A DNA stretch of 64,000 nt from Rhizobium sp. ICMP 5592 (GTDB lineage: Bacteria; Pseudomonadota; Alphaproteobacteria; Rhizobiales; Rhizobiaceae). Below the pieces are notes generated by a model. That model had not been told where the DNA came from. It was given only the letters and a program-made list of their open reading frames with translations, and did not search any database. The number at the start of each line of letters is the position of its first letter. Position 1 is the stretch's first letter. This document shows positions 35,632 through 44,152 of the stretch, piece after piece. Location: the NCBI RefSeq assembly GCF_009498525.1, contig NZ_QSNT01000009.1, forward strand, positions 62,001-126,000. The letters run 5' to 3'. The translations under genes were made by a program, and so were the position numbers.

Positions 35632-37552
35632 GTTTGCGCTCGTCGTCGTACCAGCGGCGTTGATGATCCTGGTCGTCATCGGAATGACCGGGATCGAGCA
35701 GTGGCTTTCCGGTTTCGGTAAGACCGAAGCCGCGCGACTGGCATGGGGGCGGGCGGGCATCGCATTGCCCTATGTCGCCGCTGCGGCGATCGGAGTTCTG
35801 TTGCTGTTCGCGAGCGCCGGTTCGATCAATATCAAGCAGGCAGGTTGGGGCGTCGTCGCGGGATCGAGCGGGACAATCCTGGTCGCAGCAGTCCGCGAGA
35901 CAATGCGCCTTTCCTCTTTCATGAAGACGCTGCCGGCCGACAAGACGGTCTTGGCCTTTCTCGATCCGGCAACGTCGATCGGAGCGAGTGCGGCGCTATT
36001 ATGTGCCTGCTTCGCACTCCGCGTGGCGCTCATCGGCAATGCGGCATTCGCAAGGGCCGAGCCGAAGCGCATTCAGGGCAAGCGGGCGCTCCATGGCGAA
36101 GCGGATTGGATGAAACTGACGGAAGCGGCAAAGTTGTTTCCCGATGCTGGTGGCATCGTCATCGGCGAGCGCTATCGGGTCGACAAAGACAATGTCGGGA
36201 GCCAAGCATTTCGCGCCGACAGCGCCGAAACCTGGGGCGCCGGCGGCAAGTCGCCGTTACTGTGCTTCGACGGCTCGTTCGGCTCGTCGCACGGAATCGT
36301 CTTTGCCGGTTCCGGCGGCTTCAAGACGACGTCAGTGACGATCCCGACGGCACTGAAATGGGGCGGCACGCTGATCGTGCTGGATCCGTCGAACGAGGTC
36401 GCACCGATGGTCTCCGCGCATCGCGGCGGAGCGGGAAGGGACGTGTTCGTTCTCGATCCGAGGAAGCCGGGCATCGGCTTTAACGTCCTTGATTGGGTCG
36501 GATGTTTCGGCGGAACCAAGGAGGAGGATATTGCCTCGGTCGCCTCATGGATCATGAGCGACAGCGGCGGCGCGCGTGGTGTCCGTGACGACTTCTTTCG
36601 CGCATCGGCACTCCAGTTGCTGACTGCGCTCATCGCCGATGTCAGCCTGTCCGGTCACACGGATGAAAAAGACCAGACACTTCGCCAGGTTCGTATGAAC
36701 CTCTCCGAGCCTGAGCCGACATTACGCAAGCGGCTGCAAGACATCTACGACAATTCGGGCTCGGATTTCGTGAAGGAAAACGTCGCAGCCTTCGTCAACA
36801 TGACGCCGGAAACCTTCTCCGGCGTCTATGCCAATGCGGTCAAGGAGACGCACTGGCTTTCCTATCCGAACTATGCCGCCCTCGTGTCGGGAAAGAAATT
36901 CTCGACCAGCGACATCGCGGCGGGAAACACCGACGTCTTCATCAACATCGACCTCAAGACCTTGGAGACCCATTCTGGTCTGGCGCGGGTCATCATCGGC
37001 TCGTTTCTGAATGCGATTTACAATCGCGACGGACAGATCAAGGGACGCGCGCTGTTTCTCCTCGATGAGGTCGCCCGCCTCGGCTACATGCGGATCATCG
37101 AGACCGCGCGCGACGCCGGCCGCAAATACGGCATCACGCTAACGATGATCTATCAGTCGATCGGCCAGATGCGTGAGACCTATGGCGGCCGCGACGCGGC
37201 AAGCAAGTGGTTCGAGAGTGCCAGCTGGATTTCGTTCGCGGCCATCAACGATCCCGAGACCGCCGACTACATCTCCCGACGCTGCGGCATGACTACGGTC
37301 GAGATCGACCAGGTCAGCCGCAGTTTCCAAGCGAAGGGGTCGTCGCGAACGCGCTCGAAGCAGCTCGCTGCCAGACCACTCATCCAGCCCCACGAAGTTC
37401 TGCGCATGCGTGCCGACGAACAGATCGTCTTCACCGCAGGAAACGCGCCGCTCCGATGCGGACGAGCCATCTGGTTCCGGCGCGACGACATGAAGGCATG
37501 CGTCGGCACGAACAGGTTTCACATGATCGGGGACGCGCCAAAGCCTGCATGA
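35618..37552 (+). CDS. traG: Type IV coupling protein TraG (VirD4 family)
   Basis: Encodes 644 residues from the ATG at 35618, inside the end of traD. Three N-terminal membrane segments are followed by Walker A-like FAGSGGFKTTSV at about residue 229 and Walker B ALFLLDEVARLGY at about 477. TraG is the inner-membrane ATPase that delivers the relaxase-DNA complex to the Trb channel. Confidence 0.95.
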   Translation: MTINRFALVVVPAALMILVVIGMTGIEQWLSGFGKTEAARLAWGRAGIALPYVAAAAIGVLLLFASAGSINIKQAGWGVVAGSSGTILVAAVRETMRLSSFMKTLPADKTVLAFLDPATSIGASAALLCACFALRVALIGNAAFARAEPKRIQGKRALHGEADWMKLTEAAKLFPDAGGIVIGERYRVDKDNVGSQAFRADSAETWGAGGKSPLLCFDGSFGSSHGIVFAGSGGFKTTSVTIPTALKWGGTLIVLDPSNEVAPMVSAHRGGAGRDVFVLDPRKPGIGFNVLDWVGCFGGTKEEDIASVASWIMSDSGGARGVRDDFFRASALQLLTALIADVSLSGHTDEKDQTLRQVRMNLSEPEPTLRKRLQDIYDNSGSDFVKENVAAFVNMTPETFSGVYANAVKETHWLSYPNYAALVSGKKFSTSDIAAGNTDVFINIDLKTLETHSGLARVIIGSFLNAIYNRDGQIKGRALFLLDEVARLGYMRIIETARDAGRKYGITLTMIYQSIGQMRETYGGRDAASKWFESASWISFAAINDPETADYISRRCGMTTVEIDQVSRSFQAKGSSRTRSKQLAARPLIQPHEVLRMRADEQIVFTAGNAPLRCGRAIWFRRDDMKACVGTNRFHMIGDAPKPA

Positions 37553-37797
37553 TCCAAGCCGGCGCACAGCGCAACCGAGCAAGGCTGATCCAGGAAAATG
37601 AAGAGTATCGGAGAAATCAGCATAGCGACGCCCGACTGGCGAGATTTCGGGAATTCTCGTCGTGCGACGGGTGGGAAACAGGGCAGCCGCAGGAGCCTCA
37701 ACATAGTGGCCCGAAGGGGAGGCGGGATCGACTGCTCCCCGCCCCTCGCGCACCATTTTGGCGGCCACACCGTAGCCCGGAGCCAGTTCTTCCGTAA
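37549..37797 (+). CDS. Possible small protein coupled to traG
   Basis: An ATG overlaps the traG stop codon as ATGA and opens a frame of 82 residues, basic and Arg/Gln-rich (MIQAGAQRNRARLIQENEEY). The overlap suggests translational coupling, but the composition of the second half (Pro/Arg-rich) looks non-coding. No family is recognised. Confidence 0.3.
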   Translation: MIQAGAQRNRARLIQENEEYRRNQHSDARLARFREFSSCDGWETGQPQEPQHSGPKGRRDRLLPAPRAPFWRPHRSPEPVLP

Positions 37798-37850
37798 ACG
37801 CAGATGAAACCGGGTCCGACATAAGGTGAGGCAAAACGAGGGATCGGATA

Positions 37851-38438
37851 GTGGCGAAATCGAATGTGGTTCCGTTCAAAAAGCCGCCGAAGGCAGGAGG
37901 CGGCCGCGATCGGCAGCGCGCGGGTAGAGGACTGCTGAGATCTGGGCAGAACAGATGGCGCAAACGCTCGACGGTAGTTCTATGCACCGTGATCATTGCT
38001 GTTGGGGGTTGGATTACCTATGGCGGCGCCGGCGCTCTCCCAGGTTTCGCCACTTTGGCCAAGACACCGACGACGGATTCATTGTCGGCCGCATTTTCGA
38101 TCTGCGACGGAAGCCATCGAGCGAACTGCGTCGTCGACGGCGACACATTCTGGTTCAACGGCCAGAAAATCCGCATTGCCGATATCGATACGCCTGAACT
38201 CAGCCCGCCGCGGTGTGAAAGTGAACGTATGAAAGGTGAGGCGGCAAAATCCCGCCTGTTGTCGTTGCTCAACGCTGGAAAATTCTCGCTGTCGGCTGGG
38301 TTCCGTGACGAGGACAAATATGGACGGAAGCTTCGGACGGTGTCTCGTGCAGGCAATTCATTGGGCGATGTTTTGATCGATGAGGGTCTCGCCCGGTCGT
38401 GGGATGGCGGGCGACACGGCTGGTGCCAGGGCGGGTGA
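37851..38438 (+). CDS. Thermonuclease-like (SNase) protein with a membrane anchor
   Basis: Encodes 195 residues from a GTG. A basic N-terminus and one hydrophobic segment (about 42-60) precede an SNase-type domain: CVVDGDTFWFNGQKIRIADI, then DTPELS and DEDKYGRKLRTV, which contain the calcium-binding and catalytic Arg/Glu-type residues. It is probably exported or anchored facing the periplasm. Such genes often sit next to traG in rhizobial plasmids. It may trim DNA during transfer, or be unrelated cargo. Confidence 0.8.
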   Translation: MAKSNVVPFKKPPKAGGGRDRQRAGRGLLRSGQNRWRKRSTVVLCTVIIAVGGWITYGGAGALPGFATLAKTPTTDSLSAAFSICDGSHRANCVVDGDTFWFNGQKIRIADIDTPELSPPRCESERMKGEAAKSRLLSLLNAGKFSLSAGFRDEDKYGRKLRTVSRAGNSLGDVLIDEGLARSWDGGRHGWCQGG

Positions 38439-38480
38439 CAGTCATCATCACCTCCTAGCACGGGAGAGGGATTGGGATTT

Positions 38481-38590
38481 GGGGAAAGGGAGGAGGGAAC
38501 CGTCCCCTTTCCCCATGGGAGGTAGTTTGAAGGAGGGGCCTGCCCTTCCTTCATGGGGTAAGACAAAGACCAGAGGCGGCAAGCCGCCTC
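38481..38590. repeat. Three consecutive inverted repeats
   Basis: Stem 1: GGGGAAAGGG (38481-38490) with CCCTTTCCCC (38505-38514). Stem 2: TGAAGGAGGGGC (38528-38539) with GCCCTTCCTTCA (38542-38553), one mismatch. Stem 3: GAGGCGGC (38573-38580) with GCCGCCTC (38583-38590). They lie between two convergent genes and may terminate both transcripts. Confidence 0.6.
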
Positions 38591-38601
38591 GGGTCTGGAC
38601 C

Positions 38602-38919
38602 TCAATCCGCGGGATCGAAGAAGGGCTCTCTGTCCTCGACGCCGATATGCCAGCGCTTATCGGACCACCGGGACGGGAGGTAAATTTCGTCGCCTCCAAA
38701 ATGCGCGATGATGATCGTGTCAGCCCCATGGAACAAACCACAATCCACCTTGTTCTCGATTGCCCAGAGCAATGCCGCGGACAGAAACTCGCGTGAGATT
38801 TCTGCGGGAAGGTGGACTTCCGCATCGAAATTTGCACGCAGCTTTTCAAGCCATTCCGTCTCCTTGAGCGCCAGCTTCGGGACGCCTTCATCCGTGGGAT
38901 TGAGTTCATGCGTGGTCAT
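38602..38919 (-). CDS. Hypothetical protein, 105 residues
   Basis: The ATG at 38919 has AAGGAG upstream. The acidic protein has ETEWLEKLRANFDAEVHLPA and CGLFHGADTIIIAHFGGDEI. I recognise no family. It is preceded by a GC-rich leader of about 400 bp, as are other genes of this cluster. Confidence 0.75.
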   Translation of the reverse strand: MTTHELNPTDEGVPKLALKETEWLEKLRANFDAEVHLPAEISREFLSAALLWAIENKVDCGLFHGADTIIIAHFGGDEIYLPSRWSDKRWHIGVEDREPFFDPAD

Positions 38920-39332
38920 CAGGGTCTCCTTTTCGTTTTCTGACGAAAGGTGTCCGCACCGTAGCCCGTGAGGAGTCAGGGACCGCGGAACGCGGCCGCC
39001 ACGCGGCGAGCGGAGGAACCGGCTTTTTCTGTGCCGCCCGCGGCGCAGAAAAAATGGGAGGGGCCGCGATGTCCTTGACGCCGGAACGGCGGGTGCAAAA
39101 TGGGCATTCAGAGAGAGATAGAACCGCGTCCTAAAAGGACGCGACCGCTTGCCAGCTCTTCTGGCCACAGGACGTTCCGGCAATTTCATCACAGCGATGT
39201 CGTGCACAGTCGTGCTTCTTGGCGCGAGAGGATCGTGACCGGATTCGGCGGAGACCGGTTGCGGGCTTCGGTCGCACCGCGACTAGAGCCGTGCGTCAAC
39301 GGCGCCTCGCCCAAGCCCCATTCTTCACGGAA
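38920..39332. other. GC-rich leader region with a hairpin
   Basis: No gene is supported in these 413 bp. It holds the hairpin at 39024-39053 (below) and a CCGCG/CGCGG dyad. It probably contains the promoters of the leftward 105-residue gene and of the rightward WGR gene. Confidence 0.45.
39024..39053. terminator. 14-bp hairpin flanked by T and A runs, possible bidirectional terminator or attenuator
   Basis: TTTTTCTGTGCCGC (39024-39037) pairs with GCGGCGCAGAAAAA (39040-39053), with one mismatch and a two-base loop. Both strands end in a T-run, so it can act as an intrinsic terminator in either direction. For the leftward gene it lies about 105 bp upstream of the start, where it would be an attenuator. 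Confidence 0.5.
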
Positions 39333-39671
39333 ATGAATCGGTCGCAATTGTTCGATTCACATATGTCGTTGGACGTGTCGATCGCGCTTGACGATGATGT
39401 CAGCATGATTGCACAACCCTACCATCTCTATATCGAACGAGCGGATCCGACGAAGAACATGGCGCGGTATTACGCCATGGAGATTGGGCAGACAATGTTC
39501 GGAGAGGCCTGTCTGACCCGGCGATGGGGACGGATCGGTAGACGTGGACAGGAGAAGCATCATGTTTTCCAACGGGAGGAGGAGGCGGTTCGCTTGTTCC
39601 TCGACCTGGTGAAACAAAAACGCGCTCGCGGCTATCGGCCAAGAACAACTCTCCGGTACTTGCGGGGCTGA
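39333..39671 (+). CDS. WGR domain protein
   Basis: Encodes 112 residues with the WGR signature: YHLYIERADPTKNMARYYAM, then TRRWGRIGRRGQ and a C-terminal basic tail. WGR domains bind nucleic acids; small stand-alone copies are common on rhizobial plasmids. The start is uncertain: ATGs at 39333, 39363 and 39405 are all in frame and none has a strong ribosome binding site. Confidence 0.8.
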   Translation: MNRSQLFDSHMSLDVSIALDDDVSMIAQPYHLYIERADPTKNMARYYAMEIGQTMFGEACLTRRWGRIGRRGQEKHHVFQREEEAVRLFLDLVKQKRARGYRPRTTLRYLRG

Positions 39672-39736
39672 CCTCCATCATCTTCTTTCCTCCCGAGCCG
39701 AAGCAAGGGCCTCCGAAACGGCCCCGGAATGACGCA

Positions 39737-39910
39737 TCATTCGCGCCGGTTCCAGTCGGTCTCGAACGATGCCTCGATCTCGACGAAGAAAGGGATCTTG
39801 ATGGCCAGCTTTAGGCCGAGTTTCCCCTTGCGGAAGAAGTGACAGATCACCTTGCAGAGGGTGCGGAGCCGGCGGCCGGTGGCGGCGAGGAACTGAGCGA
39901 GCTGTTGCAT
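39737..39910 (-). CDS. Small basic hypothetical protein, 57 residues
   Basis: The ATG at 39910 has AAAGGAG upstream. The product is basic and amphipathic (LRTLCKVICHFFRKGKLGLK) with an acidic end. No family is recognised. The good ribosome binding site and the cluster context support a real gene. Confidence 0.6.
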   Translation of the reverse strand: MQQLAQFLAATGRRLRTLCKVICHFFRKGKLGLKLAIKIPFFVEIEASFETDWNRRE

Positions 39911-40005
39911 GGTATTTTCTCCTTTCGAAATGCTGATATCGCGGGGATAGGCCGCATGACGGACCAGGAGAGACGCATCTGAAAGGCCGAAACGAGAGTG
40001 GAGGA

Positions 40006-40074
40006 CCTGCCGGCGCCCGAATTTTGGCGTGCGAGGAGCCGCAACGCGGCGGGGAAAATTCTGGCGCCGGCAGG
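40006..40074. repeat. 20-bp inverted repeat with 29-base loop
   Basis: Arms 40006-40025 (CCTGCCGGCGCCCGAATTTT) and 40055-40074 (AAAATTCTGGCGCCGGCAGG) pair at 19 of 20 positions. It lies in the leader of the 57-residue gene, about 100 bp before its start. It could be a transcript structure or the target of a DNA-binding protein. Confidence 0.75.
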
Positions 40075-40202
40075 TTGCGGCGCGAGGTACGCGATGCAAC
40101 ATCCCCGATGTCGATGACAGGAGATCGAAAGGAGAGCGGCAGCGGATCGCTCCTCCGTACTGTGGATGGCGGCGGACTGGCAGCGCCGGTGATATGCCGC
40201 CC

Positions 40203-40364
40203 TCAGATGGGCGGCTCGGCATCGATGGAACCGTCCTGTTCGGAAAGCATCACGATCAGCTCGGCGTGGGCGATTTCGAGCTCGGTTTCGATCTGGCGGC
40301 GCTCGCTGGGCTCAATGCAGGCGTTCAGCTCGGCGCGCAGTTCTTCGATTTGTTGTTCGATCAT
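40203..40364 (-). CDS. Small acidic helical protein, 53 residues
   Basis: The ATG at 40364 has AAGGAG six bases upstream; an ATG six bases earlier is too close to that site. The protein is almost entirely one or two helices with many Glu and Gln (MIEQQIEELRAELNACIEPS). No family is recognised. Confidence 0.6.
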   Translation of the reverse strand: MIEQQIEELRAELNACIEPSERRQIETELEIAHAELIVMLSEQDGSIDAEPPI

Positions 40365-40663
40365 CGTCATCTCCTTGATGTTTGAGAAAGATGACGCCCG
40401 CCGGCGTGGCGGTGGGTCAGGGTCAAGGATCGCGCATGCGACCGCCAGCGGCGGTGAGTGGGGGAGCCGAAATGCGCCAGCATTTTGGGGGAACCGCTCG
40501 TCCTTGAGGCTGGCCCGGCTCCACGGCACGATTGGCTCGATATGAGCAGACTCCACCTCTCCGTATGGCACCCAAAAAGCTGGAAACGGGCTCAACGCCC
40601 GTTGCCTGCTTTCTCAAAGCGGTCTGTTGGCCCCGCCTTAAGCGGCGGGGCCTTGGTGGGATC
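40365..40663. other. 299-bp gap upstream of the 53-residue gene
   Basis: Apart from the hairpin at 40629-40652, I see no supported gene. Short frames on both strands have no ribosome binding site. Confidence 0.4.
40629..40652 (-). terminator. GC-rich hairpin after the DUF736 gene
   Basis: GGCCCCGCC (40629-40637) and GGCGGGGCC (40644-40652) are perfect arms around a 6-base loop, 12 bp after the DUF736 stop. There is no strong T-run, so termination is likely but not certain. Confidence 0.5.
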
Positions 40664-40975
40664 TCAATCCCGGTTGGGGCGGGACCAGATCAGTTGGTAG
40701 CCGTCCTCGCCTTCGACCTCGGTGAGCGTCGCGTAGATCGGGGCCGGGAAGCTCGGGTCGTCCAGCTTGACCGAGAGGTAGTCGCGGTCGCTCTCGGTGG
40801 AGCGCTTCTGCCAGGCCGCACCCAGCTCGACATTGCCGGCGTAGATGCGGAAGTGCGGACCCTTGTCGGAGGGGTTGTCGACGCGGGCGATGCGGGCCTT
40901 GACGTTGAGTGCGAGCGTGCGGATCGAGCCGGTGAAGCCGTTTTCGGTGGAGGTGAAGGTGCCGATGGTAGCCAT
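40664..40975 (-). CDS. DUF736 family protein
   Basis: Encodes 103 residues from the ATG at 40975, with AAAGGAAC upstream. The sequence is typical of DUF736: MATIGTFTSTENGFTGSIRT, then HFRIYAGNVELGAAW and YLSVKLDDPSFPAPIYATL. The family is common on plasmids of Alphaproteobacteria. Its function is unknown. A hairpin at 41001-41019 lies just upstream. Confidence 0.88.
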   Translation of the reverse strand: MATIGTFTSTENGFTGSIRTLALNVKARIARVDNPSDKGPHFRIYAGNVELGAAWQKRSTESDRDYLSVKLDDPSFPAPIYATLTEVEGEDGYQLIWSRPNRD

Positions 40976-41433
40976 GTCCAAGTTCCTTTCGGTTGTTTCG
41001 GGCCGCGCCCTTCGCGGCCTCGATGGCTGTCGCAAGGATCGGGGACGATCGGACCGCACCCCGAAGGGGCTGAAACGAAGAGGAGGGCGGCCGGGAGCAG
41101 CTTTGTTGCTCCGCGAGGAATGCGAACGCAGTTCGCAGGGGAAGAAAGTTGCGGACGGCCGTTGCGGGAGAACGATCGAGGCGAAGCCGGTCTCCGATCA
41201 GACATGCCTCATCGAGCCCGCGGAGGACGTGGCCTATGACAGCGGTGGGAGGTACTTGGACATGCCGGCCCTCGTCAGTGCGCTGTCGTGCCGGAACGTT
41301 GCAGCCGCGAACCCGTTGCCCTGTCTCTGAGTCAGGGCGTCGGCTTTGGACGCGACAAACTCGGCCGCCAGGGCAGTTGCCTCCTCTCATCAACGCGATA
41401 TTGTCGGGCCGCGATTCGTCGCCTGGAGGATCT
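40976..41433. other. Leader of the DUF736 gene and divergent promoter region
   Basis: These 458 bp hold the hairpin at 41001-41019 and other GC-rich dyads. They must contain the promoters of the leftward DUF736 gene and the rightward 58-residue gene. No other gene is supported. Confidence 0.45.
41001..41019. promoter_or_regulatory. 5' leader hairpin shared by the DUF736 and ArdC-like genes
   Basis: GGCCGCG-CCCTT-CGCGGCC starts 26 bases before the DUF736 start codon. The leader of the ArdC-like gene has the same structure with one base changed in the loop (42565-42583). It may control translation or act as an operator. Confidence 0.6.
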
Positions 41434-41610
41434 ATGCGTCAGCAGACAAAACCGTTTACCGTCGAAATCAAACACTCTCGGAAGCTGAAAGCCACCGATC
41501 GGAAACCATCGATCTGGGGGAAGCTGGACCTCAAGTCCGATGAGAACGCGCTGGCGGAAAGAGAGCCGAAAGAGCTGTCGGCCGTTGCGGGTGACAACGA
41601 CCGACCTTGA
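41434..41610 (+). CDS. Small basic protein, 58 residues
   Basis: The ATG at 41434 has GGAGGA three bases before it. The N-terminus is MRQQTKPFTVEIKHSRKLK and the rest is charged. I do not recognise a family. It is convergent with the ArdC-like gene, six bases apart. Confidence 0.6.
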   Translation: MRQQTKPFTVEIKHSRKLKATDRKPSIWGKLDLKSDENALAEREPKELSAVAGDNDRP

Positions 41611-41616
41611 CGTCTC

Positions 41617-42543
41617 CTACGCAACCGCTCTCTCGTCGGCCTGAATGGGCTGGAGACCGTGCAGGAAGCTGACAGCACGCTGGGCATGGGCTGCCGCCTG
41701 AAAGATCGCTCGCTTGTCGTCGAAGATAACCTTCAGCCACGAGGCAAGGTAAGACGCATGGTCCGGCCGAGGCTCCAACTCCGGCACGATCCCGAGATCG
41801 GCGCATAGGAAGCAGCTTCCAAGCTCCGCGATCAGCTCTTCACGGGCGCGCTCGCTCTTGTCTTTGGCATATCGGCTGAGATCGCGCCCGACGCGATCTG
41901 GGCGCGCCGTCCAATGGCAACTTTCGTGACTCAGCGTTGCCACGTATGATGCGGCGTCGCGGAACGTCTCGAACGGCGGCATCTGGATGTGATCCGTGAC
42001 AGGCGAGTAGTAAGCCTGCGAGCCGCCATGCCGAATGACGGCGGCCGTGTTGCGGAAGAAGCGATCTGCGTGCTCGACCCGCTCGACCGGATCGACCACC
42101 GGACCCGGTCGGTGATGATAATGCTCCGGCAGCCCATCGATCTGCTCGACGTTGAAAACGGTGTATGCCTTCAGGAACGGGATTTCCCGGTCGACTTCTC
42201 CACCATTGCCGTCCGCCTCGGACTTGGTGAAGCGGCTGGCGAAGACGACCGCCGAACCGGTCTCGCCCTTGCGCACCGCCGCTCCCAGTTCGAGCGCCTG
42301 CCTGAACGTCATCCACATGGGTGAAGTGAAGCCGCGCGCCATTCCCTCCGACCATAACAAGAGAATGTTCATGCCCGAATAGGGCTGACCGTTGTGGCGC
42401 AGCGGCCGGGTAATTCGGCCATCCGTGTTGGCCGCGTGCCAGGGTTTCATCCAGGGCTTCACACCCTTTTCGAGATCGGCGACGATCCTGTCCGTGATCC
42501 GCGCATAAATGTCGGCGCGTTCGCCCTCGGCTTTCCTGCTCAT
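41617..42543 (-). CDS. ArdC-like antirestriction protein (ssDNA-binding and metallopeptidase domains)
   Basis: Encodes 308 residues from the ATG at 42543, with GGAGGAT upstream. The N-terminal domain (ITDRIVADLEKGVKPWMKPW, then MNILLLWSEGMARGF) is the ArdC ssDNA-binding fold. The C-terminal domain carries a zinc HExxH motif in TLSHESCHWTARP and a further Glu in EELIAELGSCFL. ArdC proteins protect incoming single-stranded plasmid DNA from restriction. A longer open frame upstream runs through the GC-rich leader and is probably not translated. Confidence 0.9.
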   Translation of the reverse strand: MSRKAEGERADIYARITDRIVADLEKGVKPWMKPWHAANTDGRITRPLRHNGQPYSGMNILLLWSEGMARGFTSPMWMTFRQALELGAAVRKGETGSAVVFASRFTKSEADGNGGEVDREIPFLKAYTVFNVEQIDGLPEHYHHRPGPVVDPVERVEHADRFFRNTAAVIRHGGSQAYYSPVTDHIQMPPFETFRDAASYVATLSHESCHWTARPDRVGRDLSRYAKDKSERAREELIAELGSCFLCADLGIVPELEPRPDHASYLASWLKVIFDDKRAIFQAAAHAQRAVSFLHGLQPIQADERAVA

Positions 42544-42846
42544 GTCCTTATCCTCCGTTTGGGAGGCCGCGCCCATCGCGGCCCCGTCGCGGAGGTCCGA
42601 AGGCAGGAGCGATCGGGTGGCATGCCGCACCGGAATGGCCGGAACGGAGAGAAGGACGGCGAAGCCGTTGCGGTAGCCCGCCGGCTCCTGCAGGACCGCC
42701 GACCGGGACGGGGCCGCGTGGCGGGCAGGGCCCTTGTTTTTCCCTCTTTTTCCTTCACGTGACATGGGAAAAGGTCGGTCTCAAAGAAACCGGCCGGAGG
42801 ATCAGCGAGAGGGAGAGGGCGGAGCCGAAGCTCCGCCGGAAACGAC
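42544..42846. other. GC-rich leader of the ArdC-like gene
   Basis: A 303-bp gap with the shared hairpin at 42565-42583 next to the gene and a GGGCCC element with TTGTTTTTCCC near 42730. The leader is open in the frame of the gene, but a good ribosome binding site exists only at the start used. Confidence 0.45.
42565..42583. promoter_or_regulatory. 5' leader hairpin of the ArdC-like gene
   Basis: GGCCGCG-CCCAT-CGCGGCC, 22 bases before the start codon. It differs by one base from the hairpin before the DUF736 gene. Confidence 0.6.
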
Positions 42847-43431
42847 TCAACCGAGAGCCGCCATCTGTGCCTCGGCCGCCTTGCGGTCGAGCGAGTGGCC
42901 CGGGTTTTCGACCGGGCGGTCGAAAGGCTTCCAGGCTTCGCCGATGACGTGGCTGTAGGCTGCGACGGCACCTTCAGCCGCCATCCGCAACGCGTGGGAC
43001 TGTATGCCCATGTCGGCGGCGAATTCGCGCTTGCGCTGGGCGGCACTGTCGTAACCGACCGGGCCATCGAGATCCTCGTCGCGGGCATCGTTTGCCGATT
43101 TGGCGGTCGCGTCGCGCGCCTCCGACACCGCGCGGCTGTAGAACTGGCCGGCTCCGTGCGCCGAGCCGACATAGGCTCCGACGATGCGCTGGAGATGGAT
43201 CTGCATCGCCTTCTCGCCGAGACCTTCGGAAAGGCTATCGGCGGTTTCGATGATCAGGCGCTCGTGGAGTTCACGGATGCCGTCGCTGTCGACCACCGCG
43301 GTCCCGAAACTCTCGGCGATCAGCATTGCCTGGGCGGTGTCCGGGCAAGTGAGCGTGACCATTTCGAGGGTGGCGCCCTTGCGGAGCGGCACGACGCGGG
43401 CGGCAGGTCGATTGGTTGCGGGCTTGGCCAT
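42847..43431 (-). CDS. Hypothetical helical protein, 194 residues
   Basis: ATG at 43431 with AAAGGAAG upstream. The protein is mostly helical, with LHERLIIETADSLSEGLGEK and VGAYVGSAHGAGQFYSRAV. I recall similar uncharacterised proteins next to ArdC and DUF7007 genes in rhizobial plasmids, but no function is known to me. Confidence 0.7.
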   Translation of the reverse strand: MAKPATNRPAARVVPLRKGATLEMVTLTCPDTAQAMLIAESFGTAVVDSDGIRELHERLIIETADSLSEGLGEKAMQIHLQRIVGAYVGSAHGAGQFYSRAVSEARDATAKSANDARDEDLDGPVGYDSAAQRKREFAADMGIQSHALRMAAEGAVAAYSHVIGEAWKPFDRPVENPGHSLDRKAAEAQMAALG

Positions 43432-43822
43432 GGGATCTTCCTTTCGTGGTTTCCACCGAAGCGGCTCCGGCCCCTGCCGGTCTGCCCTTCGATGCGGTCG
43501 ACAGGAACCGGCTGAGGACGGGCGCTTTCACAGGTCCGGGGCGGCCGGGCGAGCGAAACGGGTTTGCGGACAAGCGGGGAGAAGCCCTGCGAAGGACGCG
43601 GAGCCGTTTTGCGAGGAAGGCTGCACCGGCCGCTCCGCGGCGCGCCAGCGGCCTTGAAACGACCGGCCGCCGGTTCAGACCGCAACGAAAACGAAGGGCA
43701 GACCGGCGAGGGCCGGACAATGACTCCGAAACCCCCGAGGAGAGAACCCCTTGCGACCGACAGCCCGCATCCCTTCCTCCAGCTCGGATCAGCCGCCACG
43801 AAAGCCCGCCATCCGGTCGGGC
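43432..43822. other. GC-rich leader with repeated blocks
   Basis: The 391-bp gap has no supported gene. It shares four collinear sequence blocks with the leader of the ParB-like gene, listed separately. Confidence 0.5.
43546..43652. repeat. Leader repeat, copy 1
   Basis: Blocks CGGGCGAGCG (43546-43555), GGACAAGCGGGG (43568-43579), TGCGAAGGACG (43588-43598) and GCGCCAGCGGC (43642-43652). The same four blocks occur in the same order at 47542-47637. The repeat lies upstream of the 194-residue gene. Confidence 0.6.
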
Positions 43823-44152
43823 TCACGCCGCCTCATTGCACCGGTCATCGCCGAGCATCATACGCATGGTGGCGATCGCCCGCTCCTGACGTTGGAGTTT
43901 GCGAGCCAGCGCAGCGATTTCCGTTCGCCGCTCGAAGCTGAGCCGCTCGACGTGATCCTGAAACAGCTGTTCGTCGGAGCGCGTCCACCGCGACCCGCCC
44001 CGGCGGTGCGAGCGGGCTTTCGCCTTCTCGGTGACCGCTATGCGTTCGGCCCGTCCCGCGATCTGCCGGTGAATGAGCTCGAGATGGTGACGCGTCTCTC
44101 GCCACGCCGCCTCCATGCGGGACAGAAGAACGCGGGGACTGACCGGATTCAT
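43823..44152 (-). CDS. Hypothetical basic protein, 109 residues
   Basis: Its ATG overlaps the stop of the DUF7007 gene, so the two are coupled. The protein is basic and helical (SRMEAAWRETRHHLELIHRQ), probably a coiled coil that may bind nucleic acid. No family is recognised. Confidence 0.65.
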   Translation of the reverse strand: MNPVSPRVLLSRMEAAWRETRHHLELIHRQIAGRAERIAVTEKAKARSHRRGGSRWTRSDEQLFQDHVERLSFERRTEIAALARKLQRQERAIATMRMMLGDDRCNEAA

